From: Galbula dea | Lineage: Eukaryota; Chordata; Aves; Piciformes; Galbulidae | Direction: 5' to 3' | Assembly: GCA_013399015.1 (NCBI GenBank) | Contig: VWZX01010896.1 | Location: 374,337 to 438,336 of the forward strand | Length of the DNA stretch: 64,000 nt | Shown: positions 10,440 to 21,900 of the stretch, in pieces | Position numbering within the stretch: position 1 is the first letter of the stretch | Layout: every line of letters begins with the position of its first letter | Made by a program: the position numbers and the translations under genes | Notes under the pieces: model-generated | What the model saw: only the letters and a program-made list of their open reading frames with translations | What the model was told of the DNA's origin: nothing | Databases searched by the model: none

Positions 10440-10566
10440 AACATCACAGCTTCATTAGCTCCAAATCGGTCACTTTTCACCCCCAAAACCCCCTTCCATC
10501 CCTGCTCCCTCCCTCCCCACGTCATCCACGTCCTCCTTCCCCCCCCGGCAGTTTCCTGGGGGTTGG
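10440..10566. repeat. Gap-flanking duplicate, right copy
   Basis: 127 bp, near-identical to 9990-10117. Unlike the left copy it is preceded by native AT-rich sequence (GTTAATTAGAATCACAG), so this copy probably represents the true locus. Confidence 0.85.
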
Positions 10567-10769
10567 TGGTGGTACCAGAGAGGGAGGAAATCACGTCAGC
10601 GCCCGGCTGAGCTCACGGTGCCGGGAAGCAGCTGAGCCCCAGGCAGCGCGGACACGCGTGTGCTTGGCGTGTGCCTGCTGCACGCAGACACGGGGGCAGC
10701 TGTGCAAAGCCACAGGCGTGCAGCCGTGTGCACGGGTGGACACGAGGGTGCTGATGTGTGTGGCTGTGC

Positions 10770-11085
10770 TCGCCTGCACATGGGTGTGCTCACATGTGGG
10801 TGTGCTCACCCGCACACGTGTGTGCTCGCCTGCACATATGTGTGTGTGTGCGCGCTCACCTGCACGCGTGTGCTCACCTTCGCAGGTATGTGCTCACCTG
10901 CACACCTGTGTGCTCACCTGCACATGTGTGTGCGCTCACCTGCACGCGTGTGCTCACCTTCACACGTGTGTCACCTGCACACGCGTGTGCCCACGTGCAC
11001 CCACGTATGTCACGGATACACGACATGCACACACACACACATGTCACTCCCATACATGTTCCCTTACACACGCGTGTGCCCACTC
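10770..11085 (+). repeat. GT-rich minisatellite, unit near GTGTGCTCACCTGCACAC
   Basis: More than twelve diverged 18-22 bp units, including several ACACGTGT segments with the E-box core CACGTG. It ends within about 20 bp of the likely ARID5A promoter. Confidence 0.85.
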
Positions 11086-11089
11086 TTGC

Positions 11090-11228
11090 ACGACTCCACA
11101 GCGTCCAATCGGAAGAGGGGGCGTGGCCACGCCGCCCAATAGGCTCGCAGGGGGCGTGGCCTCCCTGCCCCTCCCTGTATGCAGTCACATGGCAGCAGTG
11201 GGGAGCGGGACCCGGGAGCTGCGTTGGG
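11090..11228 (+). promoter_or_regulatory. ARID5A: Probable ARID5A promoter and noncoding first exon
   Basis: Two GGGGGCGTGG GC-boxes (Sp1/KLF type) lie close to two CCAAT elements (GTCCAATCGG and CCCAATAGGC). After them comes a short GC-rich stretch ending before GTAAAT at 11229, a plausible donor for a 5' UTR exon that would splice to 11531. No TATA box is seen. The transcription start is inferred. Confidence 0.55.
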
Positions 11229-11543
11229 GTAAATGGGGGGTGGGGGGTGGACACCCCAAAAAAGGCTCTCGAGTGGGTTTTGGGGAGGCACGGAAGGGAG
11301 TGGGGAGTGGAGGGGACCCCAAATCTCTTCCTTAGTGTCCCACGTTGGCACTGGGGGTTTAATTTCCCTTTTATTTTGCCAGGCATTGCTTTCCCCCCAG
11401 GGAGATTTGTGGTGTTAAGGTGCGGGGGTGAACCCCAAATCTGCGGGGCGGGAGGGGGGCACTCAGGGAGTAGCTTTGAGCCACGGGAGGCATCCCCCAG
11501 GTACCGAACTCAGCCGGTTTTTATTGCCAGGTCTCTCCTAGAA

Positions 11544-14500
11544 ATGAACGAAGAAGTTTCTCCTCCCCTAGAGGACAACCCAGGAGCCCCCCAGGAGACC
11601 CCAGCTGGCAAACCAAGAGTGAGCGCTTGAGGGGTTTTTGTTTGGGGTGGGGCGGGGGGTGAGGATGGTGAACCCTCATATTTTAGGGGTGAGCATCACT
11701 TTGGGGATGTAAAAGGGAACATGAGGAGGGGGTGAGGATGCTGCACCCTCATATTTGGGGGAGATGAAGTGAGGATGAGGAAGGGGCTGGGGGCAAGGAA
11801 ACATACCCCAAAGAGGCTGGGTTTTGGGGGGAGGAATGAGCTTCCCAAGCCTCATTCCTCACATCCTAAGCCCAGAGGCTTCTGATTTTCTAGGAATGAT
11901 TAAAAATAATTATTTGAATTCTTTTTTTGACCCTGATGGAGACTTGGGGAGGGGTTGGGGTGTGTGTGTCGGGGGGAGGTTAGACTTCGCCACTCCCCAG
12001 CCCCAACTTTTCCAGCAGCTTTTGATTTTGGAGAAAAGTCTGGAAATAGCTGTTAAATCCTTCACTTCTGACCCAAAATGAGACCAGAAAGGAGAAGAAT
12101 TGGGATCTCATTCAGCTTGGGAAGCTCTGGGTTGGGACCAGCTCTGCTTTGCCTTTGCCCAAAAATAGCAACAAGTTTTATAACTCCGGAAAATGTCGAA
12201 CAAACAACAGAAAAAAACCCAGGAACATTTTTAGCTGTGAACAAGAGGGAGGGAGGGAGGGAGGGGGAATGTCTGCTCCTGGCTTTTCCTGGAAGCTGTT
12301 CCTCAGCTTTTTCACAGGGTTCCAGAGCTTTGACCAACTTGGCTGGTGGCCCAAGCTGCTTGGCTAATGAAGCAAGAGCTCCTTAACTGCCTTGCTGCTG
12401 GATTGGCTGTTGGGTCTTTCTGCTCTGCCTCAGTTTCCCCTTGGGGTTTTTCTCACCCTTACAGGAGGTCCTGGACCCAGAGGATGGCTCTGAGCCTGTG
12501 GGAGAAGCAGCAAGCAGTGGGGACAAGGAGGAGCAGAAGGAGAAGGAGGAGGAGGAAGCTTTCCTTGTCAGCCTCTACAAGTTCATGAAGGAGAGACACA
12601 CACCCATCGAGAGGATCCCTCACCTCGGCTTCAAACAGAGTATGTCCTTCACAGCGGGGCCAGGAGCACCTGCTGGTGGCTGGGGCCACCACCGTGCCCC
12701 CACCCTGACCCCTGCATCCCCCTGATCCTCACATCCCCCTGACCCTCAGCACCACCTCTCGATTTCCAGTTAACCTCTGGAAGATCTACAAAGCCGTGGA
12801 GAAACTGGGAGCCTATGAGCTGGTAGGTGATGGCTCCTGGGTGCTGGGGTGTTCCCTGGGTGCTGGGGTGTCCCCCTGGGTGCTGGAATGTCCCCTGGGT
12901 GCTGGGGTGTCCAACCCATCCCTCCCTGCCGCAGGTAACGGGGCGGCGGCTCTGGAAGAACGTCTACGACGAGCTCGGGGGCAGCCCCGGCAGCACCAGC
13001 GCAGCCACCTGCACCCGCCGGCACTACGAGAGGTAGGGGACGAGCCAGGGGGTGCCGCTCCGTGCCTCAGTTTCCCCTCCCGGCGCTGGTTCTCACTGCC
13101 ACCACCCCCCCCCACACCCCACAGGCTGGTCCTCCCGTACGTGCGGCATCTCAAGGGGGAGGATGACAAACCTCTGCCCCCCAGCAAGCCCCGCAAGCAG
13201 TACAAGGTCTCCAAGGGCACCGAAACGAGCGAGACGAGCAAGAGGACCAAGAAGGAGAAGGGCCAGGAGCAGGTCAGCTCCAGGGGAACCCATGGGGGTG
13301 GCTGGGGGAGAATCAGAAGGGATGCAGCTGGCTGGGAAAAGAGGAGAAGAGAGAGGGATTGAGGGCAGCTGGAGATGGGGAGGGGGCTGAGGGGAGCTGG
13401 GAGCTTGACACCCACACTCTGAACCCCCTTTGCTTGCAGATGGCTCCGGACAAGGTGAAGCCAGAGGACACAAAGAACACGCCAGAGCATGATCAGGCGG
13501 CAGAGGGATGCCCCAGCCTGGTGGTCCCAACCCCCAGCCCCTCAGAGGGGTGTCCCAGCACCTGCAGACCCCACAGCCAGACCTACAAGCGCCTCTTCTC
13601 CAACTTCTACTCCAAGGGCAACCACCCCATCATGTCTCCATTGGCCAAGAAAAAGCTGCTGGCTCAGGTGAGCGAGGCTGAGTCCTTGCACTGCCCCAAA
13701 CGCCACTGCCCTGAGGGCCAGCAGGCATCGAGCGACATTGGCCACAGCCCTGAGCCCCCTCGGCCAGCCACCGGCCCCCACCTCGATGAGCAGAGCAGCC
13801 CAGAGCCATCAGGAGCTCATCAGGACCCAGCTCCAAGTGAGGTGGGAACCATCCCTGGTGGCAGAGACAAGGAAGCCTGCCTGCGGCCCGGGGGGCCGGC
13901 ACCTCCAGTCTTCACCGGCTGCTTCCACGCCTACCGCAGCGAGGTGCCGAAGCCCGTCGGGTGCCACCCGCTCTGGGGTTGTTTCTCCAGCCTGAAGGAT
14001 ATTTTGGAGCCATCACCTTCCACCTTCTCACCACCACGAGCCGAGGAGCTGCCCCAAGACCTGCGGAGCAAAGGCAGGCAGCCGTGGAGCGGGGAGAGCC
14101 GGCGAGCGGCCGCCAAAGGCTGCTGGGTGCCCCCCGGGGCCAGCGTGGCCTCTGCCGTGCCGAGGGGCAAGCGTGGCCGGAGGGAGGAAGAGGAGGAGGA
14201 CGAGGAGGAGGAGGAGGAGGATGAAGAGGAGGCTTTTAGCCCCCAGGCCAAGTTAAGAGCCGTCTCGCCCCTGGAAGCTGAGGGCAGGGACGTCGGCGCT
14301 GGCTCGCCCGGGGTTCTGGCCAAACCCAAGGCGGTGATGGCCAGCCCCGGCTACGCCTCGGCGCTGCCGCAAGCCCCGGGTGCTTACAAGGGAGTGATGT
14401 TGCATTTCCCTCTCAGCTTCGGCAACCAGCTGGAGCACCTGAAAACCCAAGGGGTACCGGTGCCACCAGCCCTCTCCCTGAACCCCTTCATCATTCCTGC

Positions 14501-14696
14501 TTTCCCAAGCCCTTTGGTAACTGCTGCCATGCAGCCTTCCGACCTGTGCCGGCCGCTGGCGACCGGCCCCGGGCCCTACCCGCTGGCCTACGGGAGTTCA
14601 CCGCGGCACCGCCTGCACCCGAGGGGGACGTGGCACAGGCAGCACAGCTACAGCTCCCCCCACCTGTCAGCCTTCCACCGCCACAGCAAGATGTAG
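11544..14696 (+). CDS. ARID5A: AT-rich interactive domain-containing protein 5A
   Basis: Six coding exons with matching phases encode 601 residues (human about 594): 11544-11618, 12465-12639, 12770-12822, 12935-13032, 13125-13272, 13440-14696. The ATG at 11544 lies just inside an exon whose acceptor is at 11530, and it is in frame with the family N-terminus. The family binds AT-rich DNA and also stem-loops in inflammatory mRNAs such as IL-6, opposing their decay; it acts in nucleus and cytoplasm. After the ARID domain comes a Lys-rich stretch and the conserved SPLAKKKLLAQV. A Glu/Asp run in the last exon (14185-14240) is repeat-encoded. The gene is tail-to-tail with KANSL3, as in mammals. A weak GATAAA lies at 14916, and no clear AATAAA was found before the next gene. 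Confidence 0.96.
12465..13272 (+). CDS. ARID5A: ARID domain exons of ARID5A
   Basis: Four exons cover residues 26-157. Family sequence is nearly unchanged: AFLVSLYKFMKERHTPIERI, INLWKIYKAVEKLGAYELV, GRRLWKNVYDELGGSPGSTS, RRHYERLVLPYVRHLKGEDD. The first exon starts with an acidic Glu/Lys-rich lead. The ARID fold runs from about residue 55 to 145. Short introns between the exons contain tandem copies of GGGTGCTGGGGTGTCCC (12838-12910). Confidence 0.95.
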
Positions 14697-15434
14697 CTCT
14701 CATCAGCACCGTCCTGCTCCAGATCCAGCCATGGAGAAGGGACTGGATGGGATGCTGTGGGGCTGAGCTGGGTGCTGAGCTGGTGTCAGGGACTCTGAGG
14801 ACAAAAAGCTGGACCAGGGTGGTTTTACTCTTGTTTGTATCTGGCATCATTATGGCAGTGACTTCACTACCAGTCCCAGGAGGTTCTCTCTCTCTGCTCT
14901 ATATTTACATACATGGATAAAGAACAAGGGAGCAAAAGGAGTTGCAGAGGTTTCTGTTCTGCTCCAGGAGCTGGCACCCAGTGCTGGGCAAGGGCTGTAC
15001 CTGTCCTCTTCAGAGCACCAGGGTTGTGAGGAACAGCTGAGGGAACTGGGCTTGGTTAGCCTGGAGAAGAGGAGGCTCAGGGGAGACCTTCTCACTCTCT
15101 GCAGCTCCCTGAGAGGAGGCTGGAGCCAGGTTGGGGTTGGGCTCTTCTCCCAGGTGCTACAATAAGAGGAAACAGCCTCAAGTTGCACCAGGGGAGGTTG
15201 AGGTTGGACATAAGGAACAGTTTCTTCCCACAAAGGGTTGTCAAGGCCTGGCCCAGGCTGCCCAGGGCGGTGGTGGAGTCACCATCCCTGGAGGGGTTCA
15301 AAAGAACCCCTGGAGCTGTGGCACTTGGTGCCATTGTTTAGTGACCAGGATGCTGTTGGGTCCACACTTGGACTTGATGATCTCTGAGGCCTTTTCCAAC
15401 CTCAATGATTCTCTGATCTTAGGAATCGCTAAAG
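14697..15434. other. Convergent ARID5A/KANSL3 3' region
   Basis: This holds the ARID5A 3' UTR and a plus-oriented CR1 fragment (15013-15420), which sits directly downstream of the KANSL3 polyadenylation signal. No coding exon is seen. Confidence 0.7.
15013..15420 (+). mobile_element. CR1 LINE fragment, class A
   Basis: It starts in CACCAGGGTTGTGAGGA and runs through CTGGAGAAGAGGAGGCTCAG to the CR1 3' end (TTGATGATCTCTGAGGCC...TGATTCT). 5'-truncated. Lies between the ARID5A and KANSL3 3' ends. Confidence 0.9.
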
Positions 15435-15451
15435 ACCAAACCCAAACCAGT

Positions 15452-15457
15452 TTTATT
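15452..15457 (-). terminator. KANSL3: KANSL3 polyadenylation signal
   Basis: TTTATT on the plus strand reads AATAAA on the KANSL3 strand, 122 bp past the stop codon. It implies a short 3' UTR ending near 15435, just before the CR1 copy. Confidence 0.6.
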
Positions 15458-15578
15458 CAAGAGCAACAAAAGCAGAACATCATCCCCAGAGTCTGCTCCA
15501 GCCTGCAGCAGTCTCCCCAGTGCCCTGAGGCCTTCTCCTCTCCCACCCCCCCACCCAGCTCCATCCTCCTGAGGGTCC

Positions 15579-18500
15579 CTATGGCTTCTGGCTGAGGCTG
15601 GCCCCAGCAGTGGCAATGATGGAGGAGCTGCCCAGGCTGCTGCCCAGGCTGAGGAGCGTGGTGGTGCCAGCTCCTCCTGGCAGCACACCCTGGGGCAGCA
15701 AGTGCCTGCTGGCCAGAGCCTCTCTGCTGTGGAGGATGGTGCTCCCCTCATCCACCACAGAGGAAACTCTCCCCAGGGTCTCCACTGCCCCCAGAGCATG
15801 GCCAAGGGCTGGGGTGCTCTTGGTGAGGCTAACCTTGTCCCCAGTCTGTCCCCTCACCGTGGCCAGCGTCGAGGTCAAGATGACAGTCTTGGAAGTGGTC
15901 TGAAGGACAGGTGCCACCTTGGGGTGCAGCAGGCTGCTGGGAGGGCTGGATGCCCTGCTGAAGGTGCCAGTGCCAGTGGGAGAGCTGGAGGAGGAGGAGG
16001 AAGGCTGGGTGCCTGGCAGCTTGAGAGGGACAGAGGCAGCCTCAGCCATCACAGATCTGGTCAGGGCAGAGAGCTTGGCGTCAGACATGACGTAGAGTGT
16101 CTTCATGGGGCTGCTGCTGCTCACTGTGGGGAGGGAGAATGTGGTCAGGGGAGTGGGGACAGGGTGGCCACTCTGGGCTGCAAAGCCCAGCTGCAGTGGT
16201 CAGTGCATAACAACTCTTTCAGGGAAGAAATTGTTCCTCATGGCCAAACTAAACCTCCCCTGGCACCACCTGAGGCTGTTTCCTCTTCTCCTCTCACTTG
16301 TTCCTTGGGAGAAGAGCCCCAGCCCCACCTGGCTCCAGCCTCCTCTCAGGGAGCTGCAGAGAGTGAGGTCTCCCCTGAGCCTCCTCTTCTCCAGGCTAAC
16401 CAAGCCCAGTTCCCTCAGCTGCTCCTCACAACCCTGGTGCTCTAGACCCTTCCCCACCTTCCGTGCCCTTCTCTGGCCACACTCCAGCACCTCCATGTCC
16501 TTCTTGGAGTGAGGAGCCCAAAGCTGAGCCCAGGATTGGAGCCGTGGCCTCCCCAGAGCCCAGCCCAGGAGGACAATCCCTGCCCTGGTGCTGCTCCAAG
16601 CCAGGATGCTCTTGGCCTCCTTGCCCCCCTGGGCACTCTGCTGCCTCCTCCTCAGCTGCTGCCAGCCAGCACCCCCAGGTCCTTTTCCTCCAGCAGCTTT
16701 CCAGCCACTCTGCCCCAAGCCTGGAGCATTCCTGGGGCTGTTGTGACCCAAGATCAGGACCCAGCCCTGGGCCTTGTTGAACCTCATCCCAATAGCCTCA
16801 GCCCATGGATCCAGCCTGGCCAGATCCCTCTGGGAGCTTCTGTTAAAGCCAAAGCTGCCCAGAAAGACATGGAGCAGCCCATGGTTTGTCCCTGCAGTCC
16901 CCCAAGGCTGTCACCTCCTCCATCACCCAGGAGCCCACCCTGAGCCATGCCCAAAAACAACAGGTGACCAAGGAGCAGCCAGCCATGCCCAGCCACCCTG
17001 AGGCACCTGGCACCATCTCTCTCCAATAGCATGGCACCAGTGCCAGCAGGGACCTCTCTGGAGTGAGGTGCTTCAAGAGGGGAGGACACAGAGCAAAAGC
17101 TGACAACCAAGTGACCACCTAACCAGGATGGGATCATCAACCCCAGCATGCTGGGGTCTGAGGGACTCCAGCCACCCCTCCACAGGCTGGGGAAGCAGCA
17201 CAGACACATGAGGATGCTGTTGGACACTGACAACCACCACCCCATGGAAGTCTGGAACAGCTTCTGCACTGCCCACTGGCTACAGACCCAGCCTGAACCT
17301 CTAGTGCCAGCAGGGGAAGTTCTCCACAGCTCTAACTTCACTCCCTAGCTAGGACAAGTAACAGAACAAGACAGACCACACAGAGATGGCTCCTTCTGAG
17401 GATCTGCAGAAGATGCTGAGTGAGGTTGGAGGCCTCTGTGGTAGAACAGACACTGCAGAGCTGCCTCCTTAGACCTTTGGGTAACTGGCACAGGCTCACT
17501 GAACTTCACCAGCTGGATCCAGCCTGCATGCTGGCACTGCTCCCCCTGCCACTGCCTTCTTTGGGCTGGACCGAGGAAAATAGGAGCAACAGCATGGCTG
17601 GCAGGGGGCTCCTGGGTCCAGAAACCTTTGAGGAGGACAAGGGACCATGTCCAAGCTTTGGGTCAAGTTTATTTACACCTGAGGCTGCAGGCTGGCTGGG
17701 GGCTCTGCAGCATTCCTTTAGCTGTAATTCACAGAATCAGAGTGGTTTGGGTTGAAGGAAGCTTAAATCTCAGCTAGTCCAACCCCTGCAGGCAGCAGGG
17801 ACATCTCCAGCTAGAGCAGGTTGCTCACAGCCCCAAACAACCTGACCTGGGCTGGTTCCAGGGCTGGGACATCTCCCACCTCTCTGGGCAGCCTGGGACA
17901 GGCTCTCCCCACCCTCAGTGGAAAACATTTCTTCCTTCTCTCTACTCTAAATCTCTTCTAGTCCCAGAGCATCAGCCTTTGTCCTGTCCCAGCAAGCCCT
18001 GATCAAAAGTCTCTCCCATCTGAGAGGTCAAGTGCTGAAAGGCTGCAGTAAGGTCTCCCTGGAGTTGAAGAACCCCAGGCTGGCTGGGGTCTGCTCTCTC
18101 CAGGCAGGGCAGAGAGATGTGGGCAGCAGGGAGAGTGTTTAACATCAGAGAATCCATCTGGTCAGAAGAGATCTCCAAGATCATGGAGTCCAACCACTGA
18201 CCCAGCACTGCCAGGTCACCACTGCCCCATGGCCTCAGCACCACATCTCCAGGGCTGTGAACCCCCTCCAGGGCTGGTGACTCCACCACTGCCCTGGGCA
18301 GCCTGGGCCAGGCCCTGACAACCCTTTCCAGGAAGAAACTGTTCCTCATGTCCAACCTAAACCTCCCCCAGTGCAACCTGAGGCTGCTTCCTCTTGTCCT
18401 GTCACTTGTTCCCTGGGAGAGGAGCCCAAGCCCCACCTGGCTCCAGCCTCCTCTCAGGGAGTTGCAGAAAGCCAAGAGCCCTAACCTCAACACAACCTCC

Positions 18501-18949
18501 AGACAATCCCTTCCATGCTGAGAAACAATCTTCACCCTGCTGAGAAACCCTGCACCGAGCCAAAACTCACACAGAGAGACCAGAGAGGAACCTAACCTAA
18601 GGAGAGCACTCCCCGCCCCCTTCCCCCAGAGAAACAACCACCACCAACACCCTGAGGGGCTTCCAAAGCAGCAGCAGCATTCAGTTAGCAGCTCCCTGGA
18701 GTGACTAGACACAGGTGAGTGCTGGCATGGGCTCCAGGCTGGGCCCCGGGCCGGCTGCCCCCGCGCCCCGGTGCCGGGCTCCTCACCTACGGGTGCTGCG
18801 GCGGCGGCAGGCAGGGGTGCGGCAGGGTCGGCAGGAGCCATCTCTGCGCCAGCCTGGGCTTTGCTGAGATCCAGCTGAGACAGCAGCTTGCCAGCAGAGG
18901 CAGCAGGGGGAGCCGGGGTGGCCAGGGTCCCAACAGCACCATCTGGAGC
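15579..18949 (-). CDS. KANSL3: KANSL3 C-terminal exons 20-21
   Basis: Exon 20 (18787-18949) begins in phase 0 directly after exon 19 and encodes an Ala/Pro-rich stretch with GKLLSQLDLSKAQAG. Exon 21 (15579-16123) joins in phase 1 and encodes SSSPMKTLYVMSDAKLSAL, a Ser/Thr-rich region, and the end GASLSQKP. Both frames are open and bounded by good splice sites. The canonical human protein, as remembered, is about 904 residues and stops soon after the exon 19 segment, so this adds about 235 residues. It may be a known long isoform. Confidence 0.75.
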
Positions 18950-21900
18950 CTGGAAGGGTTAGAGTAACGGAGAGCTGCTGGGAAGTGCCCCTCAGGTGAG
19001 GATGCAGCGGCTGGAGGGGAGCTGGGAGCGAGTCCTTGGGGGTCTGGGTGAGCCCTCACCCAAAATAAAGCCAGAGGACACTGTCTGCTGCTTCTAGCCT
19101 TGCCCTGGCTTGGGCCACTCCTGCTAAGATCAAGGGAAAATGTGTGCTGAGAGAAAAATCCAGAGGTCACAGAATCCCAGCATGGCAGGGGTGGGAAGGG
19201 AGCTCTGGGGTCATCCAGGCCAACCCCTGCTGCAGCAGGGTCACCCGCAGCAGCTTCACTACCAGCACCTCCAGCTGCCTTGGCAATCTCTCCCCAGGAA
19301 GAGACTCCACAGCCTCTCTGGGCAGCCTGGGCCAGGGCTCTGCACCCTCACACCAAACAAGCTTCTCCTCCTGCTCAGCTGCAACCTCCTGGCTTCCAGT
19401 TGGTGCCCAGTGCCCCTTGGCCTGGCCCTGGGCACCAGTGAGCAGAGTCTGGCCCCAGCCTCTTGCCCCCAGCCTTCAGCTCTTGCTCAGCATCCAGCAG
19501 CTCCCCTCTGGGGCTGCTCTTCTCCAGGCTCAACAGCCCCAGGGCTCTCAGCCTTTCCTCCTGCCAGAGCTGCTCCAGTGCCCTCAGCATCTCCCTAGCC
19601 TCCAGTGGCCTCTCTCCAGTAGTTCCTTCACCTGGGGAGCCCAGGACTGGAGCCAGGACTCCAGAGGTGCCCTCATCACCAGGGCAGAGGAGAGGGGGAG
19701 GAGACCCTCCCTTGCCCTGCTGCTCACACTCAGTGCAGCTCAGGAGACCTCTGGCCTTCTTGTTTCTCTTGAAAGGAGACACTGAAGCTCTCTCATTTTC
19801 ACTCATTTCCAAGCCACCCAAAAGCTGTTTCTCCCTCTGCTACTCCCAGAAACCATTTGCACCAAACTCCCCAGGAGATTTTTCAGTCTCCTTCCACCCA
19901 CTGAATGCCCCCAGGAGAAGGAAAAGATTTACCCAACTCCAACCTCAACTCAGCTGCTGCCAGGCATGGCCCCAGCCCCCAGAGGGCCCAAATCCCAGCA
20001 CACTCTGCGTGGGCTTCAGGCTTCCTGCCCAGGCAGAGCAGAGCTGTCAGCTGGAATTTCAAAGAGAACCCAACCCCCCAACAGCTTTGGCTGTTGCTGA
20101 AAACAAAGAGGCTAAGCCCTCAAAGCCCTGCTGTAAATGGGCTCTTTTACAGGAAGCCTTCCTCCATGACGTGATCCCTCTGCTGAAGGCACACCAGAGC
20201 TGATGGCAAGGGCTATAATTAGCCCCAAAAACACACAGCTCATCCCCTTTCCTGTCAAAGCAGCTTTCAGTTTGCTTTTGAAGCAACTCTGGCAGCCAGC
20301 AGCACAATTCTGCTCTGCCTCAAGCAGACAAGCTCAGCACTGGAGGGAGAAGTGGCAGCAGAAGATCTGAGAGCCAGAGCCAAGAGCCTGAAAACACTCA
20401 ACCCTGGAGCTGATCTCTGCCAAGTGTCACAGACAGAGAAAGGCAGGGAACTGAGAGGCATGGAGCCACAGAACTCTTTAGGTTGAAAGAGACCTTCAAG
20501 ATCTTTTGAGTCCAATCATTAACCCAGCACTGCCAGGTCCTCACCAAACCATGGCCCTCAGCACCACAGCTTCATGTCCTTTAAACCCCTCCAGGGCTGC
20601 TGACTCCAGCACTGCCCTGGGCAGCCTGGGCCAGGCCTTCACAGCCCTTTCCATGATGAAATTTTTCCTTATGTCCAACCTAAATCTCCCTTGGCCTGGC
20701 CCTGGGCAGCACTGAGCAGAGTCTGGCCCCAGCCTCTTGCCCCCAGCCTTCAGCTCTTGCTGGGCATTGAGCAGCTCCTCTCTGGGGCTGCTCTTCTGCA
20801 GGCTCAGCAGCCCCAGGGCTCTCAGCCTTTCCTCCTGCCAGAGCTGCTCCAGTGCCCTCAGCATCTCCCTACCCTCCCCTGGACTCTCTCCAGTATTTCC
20901 TTGTGTGTCTGGAACTGGGGAGCCCAGAACTGGAGCCAGGACTCCAGCTGTGGCCTGAGTAGGGCAGAGGAGAGGAGGAGGTCAACCTTAGGCCAGCCTT
21001 GCTGAGGGCACATGACAGCCACCCTGTGCAGGCAGGCAGAGCTCATCCTTCCATCCTCACACTTCTGGATCCAGCTCCAAACTCCCAGGGGTTTAGACCA
21101 GAGCTCAGGGATCCTCCTGTAGTATCAGCCCTTTTGCCACCTGCAGGGTTGGGGGTTGAGGTGTCCATGCTACAGCACCCAAGATGTTCACAACAACCAA
21201 AACCCCATCTCTGACCTGACAGCTTGTGCTTCCAACCCAACCACACCAAGACTGAAGCTTAGGCAGTGAGTCCTGAGACACACACTGAGTCCAGATGGCA
21301 GGAGCCCTTCCTGCTGTTGGGGATCCACCTCCCCAAGGAGATCTGTATCAAAGAGACAGCCCTGGAGCACACACTCAGCCCTTCCTAAGCTGCTTCCAAC
21401 AGCACAGCAGTGAGAGAGCAGGAGATGAGGACCTGCAGGAGGAGACACAGCAGTATTCCTAACACCCACAGGTCCCAGCCTCCCACCAGGACATCCAGTG
21501 GTCAGCAGTGGGATCCCAAGAGGCACATGGCTCCAGACAGCACAGTCCAGCCAACACAGAGAGACAAACAAGCAGCTTTCCTCCTGTCCTCCTCCCACCC
21601 AACCCTGCTACTGCCTGGAGCTTCAGGGACAACTCCAGTGCTGCTGTCAGCTTCCCAGGCCTGCTGGAGACTCCCTCAGAGCAGTACCAGGGTGATGCTA
21701 AGCCCAAGGGACCAGGCCACTAACAGCCACCACAATGACCTGGCTCTTCTTAAGCCACCACCTTGGGAGGTCCCTTTCTGTGAAGACACCTTCAAGACCT
21801 TTGGAGTCCAACACTGCCAGGTCCCCACTAACCCATGGCCCTCAGCACCATATCTTCATGTCCTTTAACCCCCTCCAGGGCTGGTGACTCCTCCACTGCC

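Larger units (their letters stand above)
7618..11180. other. Divergent intergenic region between the kinase and ARID5A
   Basis: This region separates two head-to-head genes, so it should hold both promoters and the kinase 5' UTR. No protein-coding exon is convincing. It contains a 300-bp polypyrimidine tract, a TAATTA-rich patch, two consensus AP-1 sites, a minisatellite, a possible noncoding exon ending at 9658, an assembly gap with repeated flanks, and a CACGTG-bearing GT-rich minisatellite. No TATA box was recognised upstream of the kinase. Confidence 0.7.

Noticed and set aside
10072..10610. Open frames crossing the N runs at 10118 and 41459
   Set aside because: They are open only because N codons are not stops.
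13540..14696. Minus-strand frames opposite the last ARID5A exon, including a poly-Ser run
   Set aside because: They are antisense to a well-conserved coding exon; the poly-Ser is the reverse of the Glu/Asp repeat.
19375..21000. Repeated open frames with LRALEQLWQEERLRALGLLS and similar peptides across the window
   Set aside because: These are translations of CR1 3' regions on one or other strand, found at every CR1 copy. They are not host genes and not an intact reverse transcriptase.
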